NCBI RefSeq assembly: GCF_003991905.1
Contig: NZ_RSCL01000022.1
Location: forward strand, 115,409-179,408
Reading direction: 5' to 3'
DNA length: 64,000 bases
Origin: Dulcicalothrix desertica PCC 7102
GTDB lineage: Bacteria > Cyanobacteriota > Cyanobacteriia > Cyanobacteriales > Nostocaceae
In this document: one piece after another, positions 1 through 11,200 of the stretch
How positions within the stretch are numbered: the stretch's first letter is position 1
Layout of the letters: each line of letters opens with the position of its first letter
Program-made: the position numbers and the translations under genes
The notes under the pieces: generated by a model
Database searches by the model: none
The model's input: only the letters and a program-made list of their open reading frames with translations
What the model was told of the DNA's origin: nothing

Positions 1-118
1 GAAAACATATTGATTATCACTTTCGGTTCGCCTTGCTTGGATAAATATAGACAGGCGCCCGGAGCGTAAATCGATTGTTCCGAAACATTGAACTTGTCAA
101 CACCAGGGGAGACTCGAA
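1..118 (+). repeat. Upstream repeat of tps genes, copy 1 (cut by window start)
   Basis: This is the 5' leader of the first adhesin gene. The same sequence precedes the truncated adhesin (from 6563) and the second adhesin (from 8127). Landmarks shared by all three are the stretch ending in GACAGGCGCCC and the AGGGGAG ribosome-binding site 7 bases before a GTG start. Because all three share leader plus signal peptide, the duplicated unit included the promoter. Confidence 0.85.
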
Positions 119-3100
119 GTGAAAAATGTTGGTTTGGGCAGTATCATTTGGCGTTTGAGTACATCTCTGTTAATTGGATGCGTAAGTGCTTTCACTACAT
201 CTATTAGTTCAAGTTTTGCCCAAAGTAACATCGTACCCGACGAAACTTTAGGAACTGCTGAGTCTTCGAGAGTTATTCCCAACTTTAACGGCGCCGCTAA
301 CGATGCAATAATAGGAGGCGCCGAACGCGGGCAGAATTTGTTTCATAGTCTCAGAGAGTTTGGTGTTAGTGAAAATAGAGGAGCTTATTTTCTGACTTTC
401 AATGCCAATATCCAAAACATTTTTGCACGAGTCACAGGAAGTAACCCTTCGGAAATCTTTGGAACTCTGGGTGTACGTCAAGCTTTGGACTTCACACCAT
501 CCACAGCAAATCTGTATTTGATGAATCCGAATGGGGTTTTGTTCGGACAGAATGCTAACTTGGATTTAGGAGGTTCTTTTGTTGTAACGACAGCTTCGGG
601 AATTCAGTTTGGCGAGCGTGGAGTATACAATGCTAGTGGTGGTCAACCTGCAGATGTTCTAACAATCAATCCTTCAGCTTTTTTATTCAATCAAATATCT
701 AGAGGTAATATTACCAATCGTTCTGTTGCACCTGCGGGAAAAAATCTAGTTGGTGAGAGTATTACTGGGTTGCGTGTACCCGATGGTAAGAGTTTATTAT
801 TTTTGGGTGGTGACATCAATATAGAAGGTGGTGGACTTAGTAATCCACCTTTTGATGGAAGTGGTGGACTGCGTGCGTATAACGGAAGAATAGAGCTAGG
901 GAGTTTGGCGGCGCCTGGTATTGTAGGATTGAATATAGCTGGTGATAGTTTGAGTTTTAACATTCCTGAAGGTGTGGAACGAGGTAATATATCCATTACT
1001 AATGGAGCAGAAATTAATGTTCGTGGTTCTGGTGGTGGGGATATTGCATTTACTGCCAAGGATGTAAATGTCAGTGGAATAGGTATAGTTAGAGCAGGTA
1101 TTGATAATAAATTAGGTAGTCCCACGACTTTTGCGGGTGACATACAAATAAACGCGACGGGAACGGTAACGTTAACTGATGAGAATTCCCGTATTAGTAA
1201 TGTTTTGGATGGTGAAGCTTTAGGTAAAAGCGGGAATGTAAATATTGTTACAGGTTCATTGATTATAAGTAATGATGCAATTTTAAGTACAGATACTTTT
1301 GGTATAGGGGATGCAGGAAATATATCTATCTTGGCAGACAAAGTACTTGTAAATGATGGTTTGATTGGTAGTAGCGTTCAATCAAGAGCGATTGGAAATG
1401 GTGGTAATATATTTATAAAAGTCAATGATGCTGTCTCGTTAATAGATGCTGTCGTTGATAGCAATATAGAATCAGGCGCCGTGGGTAGTGGTGGTACTAT
1501 CAATATTGAAGCAGGTTCTTTGTCGATTACTGATAGCACCCAAATTCAAACTTTTGTGCGGACAAAAGATAATGAACAAACTCCAGGGATAAGAAATGGA
1601 GGTAATGTTAATATTAATGTTCGTGGCGCCGTTAATATTTCTGGTATTAAAGATGGAATACCTAGCGGTATCCGCAGCACCTTGACTGGAGTAGAGGGGA
1701 AAGCGGGTAATATTACAATTAATGCTGGCTCTTTAAATTTAACAGATAAAGCGGGAATTACTTCTGGTACTTTTGGTACAGGGAATGCAGGTAATATTTC
1801 TATTCAAGTTAATGATTTAGTTGCTCTTGATGATAGCGGCATATTTAGTAATGTGGGAGATGGCGCCGTTGGTAATGGTGGCGATATTAGTATAAAATCT
1901 GATTCGCTTTCTTTAGTTAATAGCTCTGTAATTTCTGCACAAGTGAATGCTGCAACTGCTAACTTTCCTGGTGGTAAAGGAAATGGTGGCAATATTAATA
2001 TAGATGTTACTGGAAAAGTCACCTTCGCTCAAGCTCAACCAAGCATTACTAATGGAATTGTTAATGTAGTAGGCGTAGGCGCCGTTGGCAATGGTGGTAA
2101 CATTACAATTAATGCTGGTTCGCTTGAAGTAACGGGTGGTTCCGAAATTCAAGGAAGTACCCGTGGGAAAGGTAACTCAGGAGCTATTACCATTAATGCG
2201 CGCGATACTATTCGTTTTGATGGTTCTGATGGTGGTAATATTTTTAGTCGCGCTATCAACTCGGTACAACTGGGAGCAGAAGGTAATGCAGGAGGAATAA
2301 AGATTACAACAGGTTCTTTATTTTTAACCAATGGTGCTATTTTCAGCAGCAGTACTAATGGAATTGGAAATGGGGGTGATATCAATATAGATGCCCGTAA
2401 TCTAATTAGCTTGGATAGGGTAGCAGATATTAGTAATAATGTATTTGATTCAGGTAGAGGTAAAGCTGGTAATACTTTTATACAAACAGGTTCATTATTT
2501 TTAACGAATGGTAGCCAAATAAGTGCCGATGTGTCAGGTAAAGGAGACAGTGGAAACATTATTGTTAATGCACGCGATGCAATAAAGTTGGATAGTAAAA
2601 TAGATAGTGCTGCGAGTTCAATTAGGACTGGGATACTTCGTAATGCTGAAGGAAAACCTGGGAATATTCAAATAACAACAGGTTCACTTTTAGTAAGTAA
2701 CGGTGCTGATATTTCAACTAGCACTGTGGGAATAGGAGATGCAGGCAATATTACTATTAATGCTAGCGATACAATTACTTTTGAAGGATTTGATAGCAAA
2801 CAATTTTTGCCAAGCGGAGCCAGAAGTACAGTTGCTTCTCCAGCAACAGGAAATGGTGGAACTATTCGGATTACAGGTAAGGAATTATTTCTTAAAAATA
2901 GTGGTCAAATTAATGCTAGTAGTTTTGGAACTGGTGGCAGTGGTAATATTTTCGTTAATATTAAAGATGCTGTCAATATTGACGGGGTTAGTCCTAGAGA
3001 TGGGACGAGCAGTGGGATTATAAGCTTGATGTCTGGAACTACGGGTAAAGGTGGAGATATTCAGGTAACAACAGAGAGTCTGTCTGCTACCAATGGTGGT

Positions 3101-5068
3101 ATTTTAGCTAATTTTGGTCAAGGTGAAATTGGTGACATTGTAATAAATGCGCGCGATAGTGTTAAATTTGATGGGGCTGGAAATGGATTAGGTAGTGGCG
3201 CCAGTAGCGTAATTTTACCAGACAAGCAAGGCAGTGGAGGAGATATTAAGATAACAACTGGGTTGTTTACTATTAGTAATGGTGCTAATATTAGTTCCCA
3301 AAGCTCTGGAATAGGTGATGGTGGTAATATTTTTATTGATGCTCGTGATAATATTAGCTTAATTAATAATGTTATTATTAACGCTAGCACTTCTGGGCAA
3401 GGAAATGGAGGCAGTATAACTATTAATGCTGGTAATTCCATTGATATGTCAGGTGTAGCTGAAGGTAATCAAAATCCTATTGTTATTAGTGCTGTCTTGC
3501 CCAGGAGTTTTGGAAGGGCTGGTGATTTACAATTAAGTGCGAAAAAACTGTCTTTAAACAATGCCGCCATTCTTAATAGCACATTGGGAACTGGAGATGC
3601 AGGTAATATTTTTTTGAAAGTATCTGAAGATATCTCAATGAATCGTAGTTTCGTTGATAGCAGCGTTTTTTCCGGAGGTATTGGTAAGGGTGGAAACCTG
3701 GATATTGAAACAAAAAATCTAACGTTAACTAATGGTTCTGGAATTAGCGCTGGGGTCTCTCGTTCACAAACATTAGCAAATACTCTTCTTCCAGCAGGTA
3801 ATGGTAGAGGTGGAAATATTCGCATTAATGCATCTGATTCTATAAATATTTCAGGTATTGGTTCTACTGGTGCTTCTAGTACAATAGCAACCTTAACAGA
3901 GAGAGGTGCATCTGGTGATGCGGGAGATGTGAGTCTAACTACCAAAAACTTTCGTGCTACAGATGGAGCAGTTGTTTCGTCTGCAACTTTTAATGACAGC
4001 AAAGGTGGTGAAATTACCATCAATGCTGATATATTTGAACTTTTCAACGGCGCCCAAATACTAGGGAATACTCGCAGTAGTGGAAATGCAGGTAATATTA
4101 GCCTGAATATTAAAGACCGTATTACTATATCTGGAAGTGACCCAAATTTTAATCAAAGATTAGCTTTAGCACAAGAAAATTTAGGAGGGTCGGGTTCTAA
4201 TACGGAATTAACTGATGTAGTTACAAATGAAGGCGCCGCAAGTGGACTATTCGCTAATACGGCGCCTGGTTCTACAGGTAATGGTGGTAGCATTATCATT
4301 GACCCTCGTGAGTTTATTATCTCTGACAGTGGACGCATCTCAGTTAATAGCGAAGGTACGGGAACTGCTGGTAATATTTCTGTTACAGGTGGAAATCTCA
4401 CCCTGGATAAAGCTTCTATTACTGCCCGTTCTGCCAGCCGTGATGGTGGTAATATTAAATTTACTCTCAGTGATAAGCTTGTATTACGACGCAATAGCGA
4501 AATTTCTACCACAGCAGGCACAGCAGGCGCCGGGGGAAATGGTGGTAACATTGATATTAATGCCAAGTTTGTCGTTGCCATTCCTAAAGAAAATAGTAAT
4601 ATTAATGCCAATGCTTTTGAAGGGAATGGTGGCAGAGTACAAATCAATACTCAAGGTATATTTGGAATTGGTTTTAGTCCTCAAGAAACAGAATTGAGTG
4701 ATATTACTGTTAGTTCTCAATTTGGTGTTTCTGGCGTTGCTGATATCAACTCTCCTAATAATAGCTTTATTCCTAACAATCTTACAGAACTTAATAAAGA
4801 CACCATTGATACTAATGCAATTATTGCTACTAGTTGTATTGCTAGAGATAAAAAAAGCGGTACATTCTATGTTAGAGGTTCTGGTGGTTTCAGCGCGCGT
4901 CCTGGCAATGCTCCGCTTAGTACCTATTCAACGGGAACTGTAAGTAATTTGCCTGAAACCCAAGAACGGCGCCCTTGGAAAAAAGGTGACAGCATAGTTG
5001 AACCGCAAGGGATGTATCAATTACCAAACGGAAAAATTTTCATGGGTAATGAGTGTTCTGAAACCTAA
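119..5068 (+). CDS. Two-partner secretion exoprotein (TpsA, filamentous haemagglutinin N-terminal domain), copy 1
   Basis: A 1,649-residue secreted beta-helix adhesin. The GTG start is fixed by AGGGGAG seven bases upstream and by identity with the second copy. Residues 1-36 form a signal peptide ending near SSFAQS. Residues about 40-160 are the TPS/haemagglutination domain, with the NIQNIFARVTG stretch and the N-P-N-G motif at 136-139, the part TpsB proteins recognise in this family. The rest is a long run of degenerate repeats rich in GNGGNI and INA, expected to fold as a right-handed beta-helix. The last 75 residues are nearly identical to copy 2 and carry two cysteines (CIARD and NECSE). 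No TpsB follows directly; the transporter at 13155 probably serves both copies (inference). The substrate or surface bound is unknown. Confidence 0.93.
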   Translation: MKNVGLGSIIWRLSTSLLIGCVSAFTTSISSSFAQSNIVPDETLGTAESSRVIPNFNGAANDAIIGGAERGQNLFHSLREFGVSENRGAYFLTFNANIQNIFARVTGSNPSEIFGTLGVRQALDFTPSTANLYLMNPNGVLFGQNANLDLGGSFVVTTASGIQFGERGVYNASGGQPADVLTINPSAFLFNQISRGNITNRSVAPAGKNLVGESITGLRVPDGKSLLFLGGDINIEGGGLSNPPFDGSGGLRAYNGRIELGSLAAPGIVGLNIAGDSLSFNIPEGVERGNISITNGAEINVRGSGGGDIAFTAKDVNVSGIGIVRAGIDNKLGSPTTFAGDIQINATGTVTLTDENSRISNVLDGEALGKSGNVNIVTGSLIISNDAILSTDTFGIGDAGNISILADKVLVNDGLIGSSVQSRAIGNGGNIFIKVNDAVSLIDAVVDSNIESGAVGSGGTINIEAGSLSITDSTQIQTFVRTKDNEQTPGIRNGGNVNINVRGAVNISGIKDGIPSGIRSTLTGVEGKAGNITINAGSLNLTDKAGITSGTFGTGNAGNISIQVNDLVALDDSGIFSNVGDGAVGNGGDISIKSDSLSLVNSSVISAQVNAATANFPGGKGNGGNINIDVTGKVTFAQAQPSITNGIVNVVGVGAVGNGGNITINAGSLEVTGGSEIQGSTRGKGNSGAITINARDTIRFDGSDGGNIFSRAINSVQLGAEGNAGGIKITTGSLFLTNGAIFSSSTNGIGNGGDINIDARNLISLDRVADISNNVFDSGRGKAGNTFIQTGSLFLTNGSQISADVSGKGDSGNIIVNARDAIKLDSKIDSAASSIRTGILRNAEGKPGNIQITTGSLLVSNGADISTSTVGIGDAGNITINASDTITFEGFDSKQFLPSGARSTVASPATGNGGTIRITGKELFLKNSGQINASSFGTGGSGNIFVNIKDAVNIDGVSPRDGTSSGIISLMSGTTGKGGDIQVTTESLSATNGGILANFGQGEIGDIVINARDSVKFDGAGNGLGSGASSVILPDKQGSGGDIKITTGLFTISNGANISSQSSGIGDGGNIFIDARDNISLINNVIINASTSGQGNGGSITINAGNSIDMSGVAEGNQNPIVISAVLPRSFGRAGDLQLSAKKLSLNNAAILNSTLGTGDAGNIFLKVSEDISMNRSFVDSSVFSGGIGKGGNLDIETKNLTLTNGSGISAGVSRSQTLANTLLPAGNGRGGNIRINASDSINISGIGSTGASSTIATLTERGASGDAGDVSLTTKNFRATDGAVVSSATFNDSKGGEITINADIFELFNGAQILGNTRSSGNAGNISLNIKDRITISGSDPNFNQRLALAQENLGGSGSNTELTDVVTNEGAASGLFANTAPGSTGNGGSIIIDPREFIISDSGRISVNSEGTGTAGNISVTGGNLTLDKASITARSASRDGGNIKFTLSDKLVLRRNSEISTTAGTAGAGGNGGNIDINAKFVVAIPKENSNINANAFEGNGGRVQINTQGIFGIGFSPQETELSDITVSSQFGVSGVADINSPNNSFIPNNLTELNKDTIDTNAIIATSCIARDKKSGTFYVRGSGGFSARPGNAPLSTYSTGTVSNLPETQERRPWKKGDSIVEPQGMYQLPNGKIFMGNECSET

Positions 5069-5210
5069 CCCCTAACCCTACCCCTGTTAAGGTGTACCAA
5101 AAGAGTACTAGCTAGAAGCCTTGGCGCCTTCTTAAAAAAACTTTTTATGAAACAGCAAAATTCGCTCCGGTTGCTACTCGCGTGCTATCTTGGACAACAA
5201 CGCGTTTCGT

Positions 5211-6185
5211 TTAAACTTTTTCTAAGCGAGTGAGCCATTCGGACATCTCACTTGGCTGTTGCCAGTTAAGCATTGCTAGCGTAAAGTCATCAAGTTGCTT
5301 GGCGTTTAACTTTTGGAGTTGACTAACTATCTGTAACGTGATTTCATCCCCAAACTTGAATCGAATTATATTACTTACCAACTCAATCTTGCCTTTTAGT
5401 TCGCCTTTTAACCTAGCCTTGTTCATTTCAGCTTCATACCAAGCATCGACTTCTGCCATTGTTTTCATAAAATCTTCGTCCTCCGGAGTTAAGTTATCAG
5501 TAGGTATGTTTTGTAGGTAAACGCAGTATTTAACACATGCGCTAATTATATCATTTTTCTCTCTACGGTCTGGTGATAGCTGTTTGATTGATTCAAAAGC
5601 GATTTTCGCACTTTCTTTATCTCCTAACATTTTTAACCAGATGGTGTCAGGACTATTAGCCAATTGGTTAATAATTACTATTCCCATCCGTAATATTTGG
5701 GGAAGTCGATATACACCGGCGCCTAATTTACTAGCTGGTTGAGCGTTACATAAATTCAAGAGTTTTTCACTACAATTAACTGTTAGTATCCAGGTAAATG
5801 GATTTTGATTTTCTATTTGTTGCTTTGCTTGTTTGTCCAGTCGTTTAGAAGCTGTTAGCTGCTGTTGGCTTTTGGCATTTTCTATCAGTTCTTTTTGCTT
5901 TTGTTCCCAATATAGATTTTTTCGAGTAATCGATTTGCTAATATCGGTTTCTTCTAAGTACGAGCTATAGTGTTCGATGATTATTGTTGGATGCTCTTGC
6001 ATTAATTTGTCAAATAATTCTAAATTCTCTTGTTGCCATTCTTGATTGTCTCTGAATATAAACATTAAATCAATTTCCAGGTCTTCGTCGTTATGGACTT
6101 GGATATTTTGTAGGGTGTCTCCTTTAGTTTTATATAGGGATTGAATATAGAATTTGAAGAATCGGTCGTGTTTGTATTGAGCCAT
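5211..6185 (-). CDS. Rpn-like/DUF4351-type protein of cyanobacteria
   Basis: A 324-residue protein, convergent with the first adhesin gene. The N-terminal 150 residues include a DLEIDLMFIF strand that could be a PD-(D/E)XK-like core; the middle has a conserved block (PFTWILTVN to DTIWLKMLGD). The last 60 residues look like the DUF4351 helical module (KFGDEITLQI, LNAKQLDDFTLAML, EWLTRLEKV). Proteins of this type are usually labelled Rpn family nuclease or putative transposase in cyanobacteria. I see no clear catalytic triad, so nuclease activity is not established. The middle block matches the decayed gene at 19366-19955, so this is one of three relatives in the window. Confidence 0.65.
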   Translation of the reverse strand: MAQYKHDRFFKFYIQSLYKTKGDTLQNIQVHNDEDLEIDLMFIFRDNQEWQQENLELFDKLMQEHPTIIIEHYSSYLEETDISKSITRKNLYWEQKQKELIENAKSQQQLTASKRLDKQAKQQIENQNPFTWILTVNCSEKLLNLCNAQPASKLGAGVYRLPQILRMGIVIINQLANSPDTIWLKMLGDKESAKIAFESIKQLSPDRREKNDIISACVKYCVYLQNIPTDNLTPEDEDFMKTMAEVDAWYEAEMNKARLKGELKGKIELVSNIIRFKFGDEITLQIVSQLQKLNAKQLDDFTLAMLNWQQPSEMSEWLTRLEKV

Positions 6186-6562
6186 TTAATTTTATGAATG
6201 TGCTTGACAATGATTTGATTTTATGAATTTTAGTTTGATAGAGGAAAATATTGTTAAATTATTATAACTAAAATTAGTACCCAAGATTTATAATTTGAGT
6301 TTTTTATCTTTGGGAGGCAGGCAGGGATGCCTCTCTTAACAAAGTTCCGATGCATAAAGGCAAATACCAGTGGATTACGGAGGAAACCTCCGCTCGGACT
6401 TTGCTCTGCTCCACAAGAATGTAAAAACGTAAAATTTCAGGTACATGAGGTACACGAATCATACCCAAACCCATGTAGAGACAGTACATGCCCGGTCTCT
6501 ACATGTACGGTATGCACTAGTATTACTTGAAAGGTAACGACTATTTCAGCGCCGAAAACATT
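6186..6562. other. Spacer with an 11-bp inverted repeat, no gene seen
   Basis: The stretch between the Rpn-like gene and the truncated adhesin has no credible reading frame. It holds an inverted repeat at 6472-6505, whose arms CATGTAGAGAC and GTCTCTACATG match perfectly over a 12-base loop. GTAGAGAC palindromes of this kind are common dispersed elements in cyanobacteria; another sits at 30573-30614. Confidence 0.6.
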
Positions 6563-6880
6563 CTCATGGTATTTTTAAAGACATATTGATTATTACTCTC
6601 GGTTCGCCTTGTTTGGATAAATATAGACAGGCGCCCATTAGCCAATCAACTCTTCCGAATAATTGAACTTTTCGACACCAGGGGAGACTTGAAGTGAAAA
6701 ATGTTGGTTTGGGCAGTATTATTTGGCGTTTGACTACATCTCTTTTAATTGGATGCATAAGTGCTTTCACTACATCTATCAGTTCTAGTTTTGCCCAAAG
6801 CAACATTGTACCTGACGAAACACTAGGAGCAACAGAGTCTTCGAGGGTTATTTTCAACTTTAACGGCGCCGCAAACGATG
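6563..6880 (+). repeat. Upstream-plus-signal-peptide repeat of tps genes, copy 2
   Basis: Direct repeat of the adhesin leader and first codons, beginning at CTCATGGTATTTTT and ending about ten bases after a GGCGCC at 6865-6870. Beyond 6880 the similarity stops abruptly. The copy at 8127 continues into an intact gene. Confidence 0.85.
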
Positions 6881-6936
6881 GCACCTATCATTTCATGAAA
6901 ACTTTAATAATCATTATTATTTTTATTCAATCGTAA
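6694..6936 (+). pseudogene. Truncated TpsA adhesin gene
   Basis: The GTG start, signal peptide and about 60 codons match the two full adhesins. At FNFNGAAND the match ends and the frame runs into 17 unrelated residues and a stop. The break lies 10 bases past a GGCGCC, at a GGCACC that could be a decayed second site. The product lacks the NPNG motif and the helix, so it cannot be a functional exoprotein. It looks like the left end of a third tps copy whose body was replaced by the Rpn-type gene downstream. Confidence 0.85.
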
Positions 6937-7055
6937 ATTATTTACAAATTCATCATAAAATTTTAACTCTTAAACAATTTGTAACGTTTTTCATTACAGT
7001 AATTTTGTTCGATAGTATATTGAGATTAATCGAACAAGTTCAATCCATTTTAAAA

Positions 7056-8054
7056 ATGACTAATAATAACGACATAGATAATGCCAGCGAAACAAATGAA
7101 GCAGGCGATAACAAAATCAAAAATCCACCGACTAAATATGATTCGCCTTGGAAGGATATATTACAAATATATTTTAAGGATTTTATGGAGTTCTTCTTTC
7201 CTGCCGCGTATAACGAAATTGATTGGACAAAAAAAATAGAGTTTTTGGATAAGGAACTTGAAGAAGTCACTAAAGATGCTGCGATTGGGCGCCGTTTTGC
7301 CGACAAGTTAGTAAAAATATATCTCAAAAATGGTCGGGAGGAGTGGGTATTAATACATATTGAAGTACAATCGCAAGAAGAAGAAGATTTTGCGATGCGG
7401 ATGTATATCTATAATTATCGCATCTACGATAAATATAAAAAAACAGTAGCTTCGCTGGCAATTTTGGGTGATGACAAAGAAAATTGGCGCCCGTCGAGCT
7501 TTGGTTACAGTTTATTTGGCTGTTCGTTGAATTTTGAGTTTCCAATCATCAAATTGGTAGATTATCAACAAAGGCTATCCGAACTTGAAAACGATGGAAA
7601 CCCATTTGCAACGGTAGTTATGGCACACTTGGCTGCTCTTAATACTCGTGAAGACCGCCAAGAACGTAAAGTACAGAAGCTGGCTTTGGTACGAAGATTA
7701 TACGAAAAAGGGTTTGAGGAACAGGAGGTCATAAATTTACTAGCTTTTGTTGATTGGATGCTGACTTTACCACCGGATATTGAATCAGAGTTTAAACTTG
7801 AAGTAAAACAATTTGAGGCTGGACGACGTATGAAATATGTAACATCTTTTGAGCGCAGTGGCATTGAAATTGGTAGGCAGGAAGAAGCATTATCACTGGT
7901 AACACGGCAACTTAATCGTCGTTTGGGTAATATTGATGAGGCGACTAAGGAGCGTGTGCGTTCTTTGTCTACTGAAGAGTTGGAAAGGCTAGCTGAGGAA
8001 TTACTTGATTTTACGTCGGTTACTGATTTAACTAACTGGTTATCAGGTGGGTAA
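7056..8054 (+). CDS. Rpn family recombination-promoting nuclease/putative transposase with C-terminal DUF4351
   Basis: The frame is open from a TTG at 7005, but the ATG at 7056 is the more usual start and gives 332 residues. After a charged lead comes the PD-(D/E)XK-type core: FADKLVKIYLK, then WVLIHIEVQSQ, with the acidic residue and the E-x-Q pair expected of YhgA/Rpn nucleases. The C-terminal 60 residues (LVTRQLNRRLGN, LSTEELERLAEELLDF, DLTNWL) are a textbook DUF4351 module. It lies between the truncated adhesin and the second intact adhesin. Family members cut DNA and promote recombination in Escherichia coli; a role in the local rearrangement is only a suggestion. Confidence 0.8.
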   Translation: MTNNNDIDNASETNEAGDNKIKNPPTKYDSPWKDILQIYFKDFMEFFFPAAYNEIDWTKKIEFLDKELEEVTKDAAIGRRFADKLVKIYLKNGREEWVLIHIEVQSQEEEDFAMRMYIYNYRIYDKYKKTVASLAILGDDKENWRPSSFGYSLFGCSLNFEFPIIKLVDYQQRLSELENDGNPFATVVMAHLAALNTREDRQERKVQKLALVRRLYEKGFEEQEVINLLAFVDWMLTLPPDIESEFKLEVKQFEAGRRMKYVTSFERSGIEIGRQEEALSLVTRQLNRRLGNIDEATKERVRSLSTEELERLAEELLDFTSVTDLTNWLSGG

Positions 8055-8126
8055 TTAGAGCGAAGCCTGCTATAAGCAGGCTAATGAGTATAGATGTAGT
8101 ATAGATTACTTTTGTATAGGAACACT

Positions 8127-8258
8127 CTCATGGTATTTTTGAAAACATATTGATTATCACTTTCGGTTCGCCTTGTTTGGATAAATATAGACAGGCGCCC
8201 GGAGCGTAAATCAATTGTTCCGAAACATTGAACTTTTCAATACCAGGGGAGACTCGAA
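8127..8258 (+). repeat. Upstream repeat of tps genes, copy 3
   Basis: The same leader as at window position 1 and at 6563, again starting at CTCATGGTATTTTT and ending with the AGGGGAG ribosome-binding site before GTG. It is closer to copy 1 (shared GGAGCGTAAATC segment) than to copy 2. Confidence 0.85.
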
Positions 8259-11200
8259 GTGAAAAATGTTGGTTTGGGCAGTATTATTTGGCGTTTGAGT
8301 ACATCTCTTTTACTTGGATGCATAAGTGTTTTTACTACATCTATCAGTTCTAGTTTTGCCCAGAGCAACATTGTACCTGATGACATGGGAGCAGAGTCTT
8401 CGAGAGTTATTTTCAACTTTAACGGCGCCCCAAACGATGCGATAATAGGAGGCGCCGAACGTGGGCAGAATTTGTTTCATAGTTTTAGAGAGTTTAGCGT
8501 TAGTGAAAATAGAGGAGCTTATTTCCTGACTCCTAATGCTAATATCCAAAATATTTTTGCACGAGTCACAGGAAGTAACGCTTCACAAATCTTTGGAACT
8601 CTGGGTGTCCGTCAAGCAAATAACTTCACACCTTCTAATGCAAATCTGTACTTGATGAATCCGAATGGAGTTTTGTTCGGGCAGAATGGTAGGTTAGATG
8701 TTGGTGGTTCGTTTCTAGCAACGACAGCAAACGGGATTCAGTTTGGCAATAGCGGAGTATATAATGCTAGCGGTGGTCAACCTGTTGATGTACTGACAAT
8801 TAATCCTTCTGCTTTCTTATTCAATCAAATATCTAGAGGAAATATTACCAATCGTTCTGTCGCACCTGCAGGGCAAAATTTAGTTGGTGAGAATATTACT
8901 GGGTTGCGAGTACCCGATGGTAAGAGTTTGTTGTTTTTGGGTGGTGATATCAATATAGAAGGTGGTGGACTTGTTAATAATGCGTCTTTTGATGGAAGTG
9001 GTGGACTGCGCGCGTATAACGGAAGGATAGAGTTAGGTAGTTTGGCGGTGCCTGGTATTGTAGGATTGAATATAGCTGGTGATAGTTGGAGTTTTAGTTT
9101 TCCTGAAGGTGTGGAACGAGGTAATATATCTATCACCAACGGAGCAGAAATCAATGTTCGTGGTTCTGGTGGTGGGGATATTGCATTTACTGCCAAGGAT
9201 GTAAATGTCAGTGAAACAGGTATAGTTAGAGCAGGTATTGATAATAAATTAGGTAGTCCCACGACTTTTGCGGGTGACATACAAATAAACGCGACGGGAA
9301 CGGTAACTTTAACTGATGAAAATTCCCGTATTAGTAATGTTTTGGATGAGGAAGCTATAGGTAAAAGCGGTAATATAAACATTATCACAGGCTCCTTAAT
9401 TATAAGTAAAGATGCAACATTAAGTGTCGATACATTCGGCGCCGGGGATGCAGGAAATATATCTGTACTTGCAAGAGATAAAGTACTTATTAGTGATGGT
9501 TTAGTTGCTAGTAGTGTGCGACAGAAAGCAACAGGGAATGGCGGAAATATAAACATAATAGCGAATTCACTTTCTGTTACTGATGAAAGTTGGTTTGATA
9601 CCAACACTTTAGGGAATGGTAATGCTGGCAATATACTGTTTAAAATTAATGATGCTATATCTCTAAGTGGGTATTCTGATTTGACTAATAATGTAGAAGC
9701 TGGTGCTATAGGAAATGGAGGTAATATAAATATTGAAGCAGGTTCATTATCAATTACTGATGGTACACAAATTCAAACATTAGTTCGTAGAGGAGAAAAT
9801 GGGCTAACTTCAGGAAAAGGGAACGGAGGAAATGTCAATATCAATGTACGTGGAGTTGTGAATGTCTCTGGTATGAGAAGTCAAATACCAAGTGGTATTC
9901 GTGGTACTTCAAATTCTGAAGCTGAGGGAAATGCTGGAAATATTACAATTAATTCAGGCTCTTTTTATTTAACAGATAAAGCAGTACTCACTTCTAGTAC
10001 ATTTAGTAAAGCCAATGCAGGTAATATTTCTATTCAAGTTAATGATTTAGTTTCCTTTAACAATGGTACTATATTTAGTAATGTGGGAGATGGGGCTATC
10101 GGTGATGGTGGCAATATTAATATAAAAGCTGGTTCCCTTTCTTTAACTAATAGCTCTGTACTTTCTACAAGTGTTATAGGTACAACCGCTGACTTTTCTG
10201 GTGGTCGGGGAAATGGTGGTGATATTAACATAGATGTTAGCGGGAAAGTAACCTTTGCTGAAGCTCAACCAAAATTTTCTAATGGCATTTTTACCGATGT
10301 TGGAGCAGGCGCCTTTGGTAATGGTGGTAATGTTACAATCAATGCTGGTTCATTGGAAGTAACAGGTGGTTCGGAAATTCAAGGAAGTGTTCGCGGAAAA
10401 GGAAATTCAGGAACTATCACTATTAACGCGCGCGATACTGTTCGTTTTGATGGTTCTGATGGTGCAGATTTCCCTACCCGTGCAATTAACTCTGTACAAT
10501 CTAAAGCCGAAGGTAATGCAGGAGATATCATTATTACAACAGACTCTTTGTTTTTATCAAACAGGGCTTTTCTGAGTAGCAGTTCGGATGGAAAAGGAAA
10601 TACAGGTAACATTAATATAAATGCTCGCAATATTATTAGTTTGGATGGAGTAGCACAAATTACTAATAATGTATTTAAAGATGGTAAAGGAAAAGCTGGA
10701 AATACTTTTATACAAACAGGCTTATTATCGTTAACTAATGGTAGTCAGATAAGTGCTGATGTTTCGGGGAAAGGAGAAGGTGGCAACATTAATATTAATG
10801 CGCGCGATGCAGTTAAATTGGATGGAATAGTAGGTACTTTTAATAGTTCAATTCAAAGCGTTTTAATAACGGGTGGTGAAGGTAAAGCTGGAAATATCGA
10901 TATCACAGCAGGTTCGCTTTCGGTAAGTAATGGTGCTGGAATTGCAACTAATAGCGATGGTAAAGGAGATACAGGTAATATTAACATTAATGCTCGCGAA
11001 ACTGTTGGAATTGAAGGATTTGGAGGTGATTCCAGCTTGCCTAGTCGTGTTACTAGCAGTATTGGAGCAGGAGCTATTGGAAATGGTGGAAATATTCGCA
11101 TTAGTGCAAGAACATTAGCATTAAAGAATGGTGGTCGAATCGATGGAAATACTATTGGTCAAGGGAAAGGTAGTAATATTTTCGTAAATACCAGTGATAC

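Noticed and set aside
691-4647. Long minus-strand frames opposite the first adhesin (and the same opposite the second)
   Set aside because: They are antisense to the repeated GNGGNI-coding text, rich in proline and leucine without order, and vanish where the repeats end. They are shadows.
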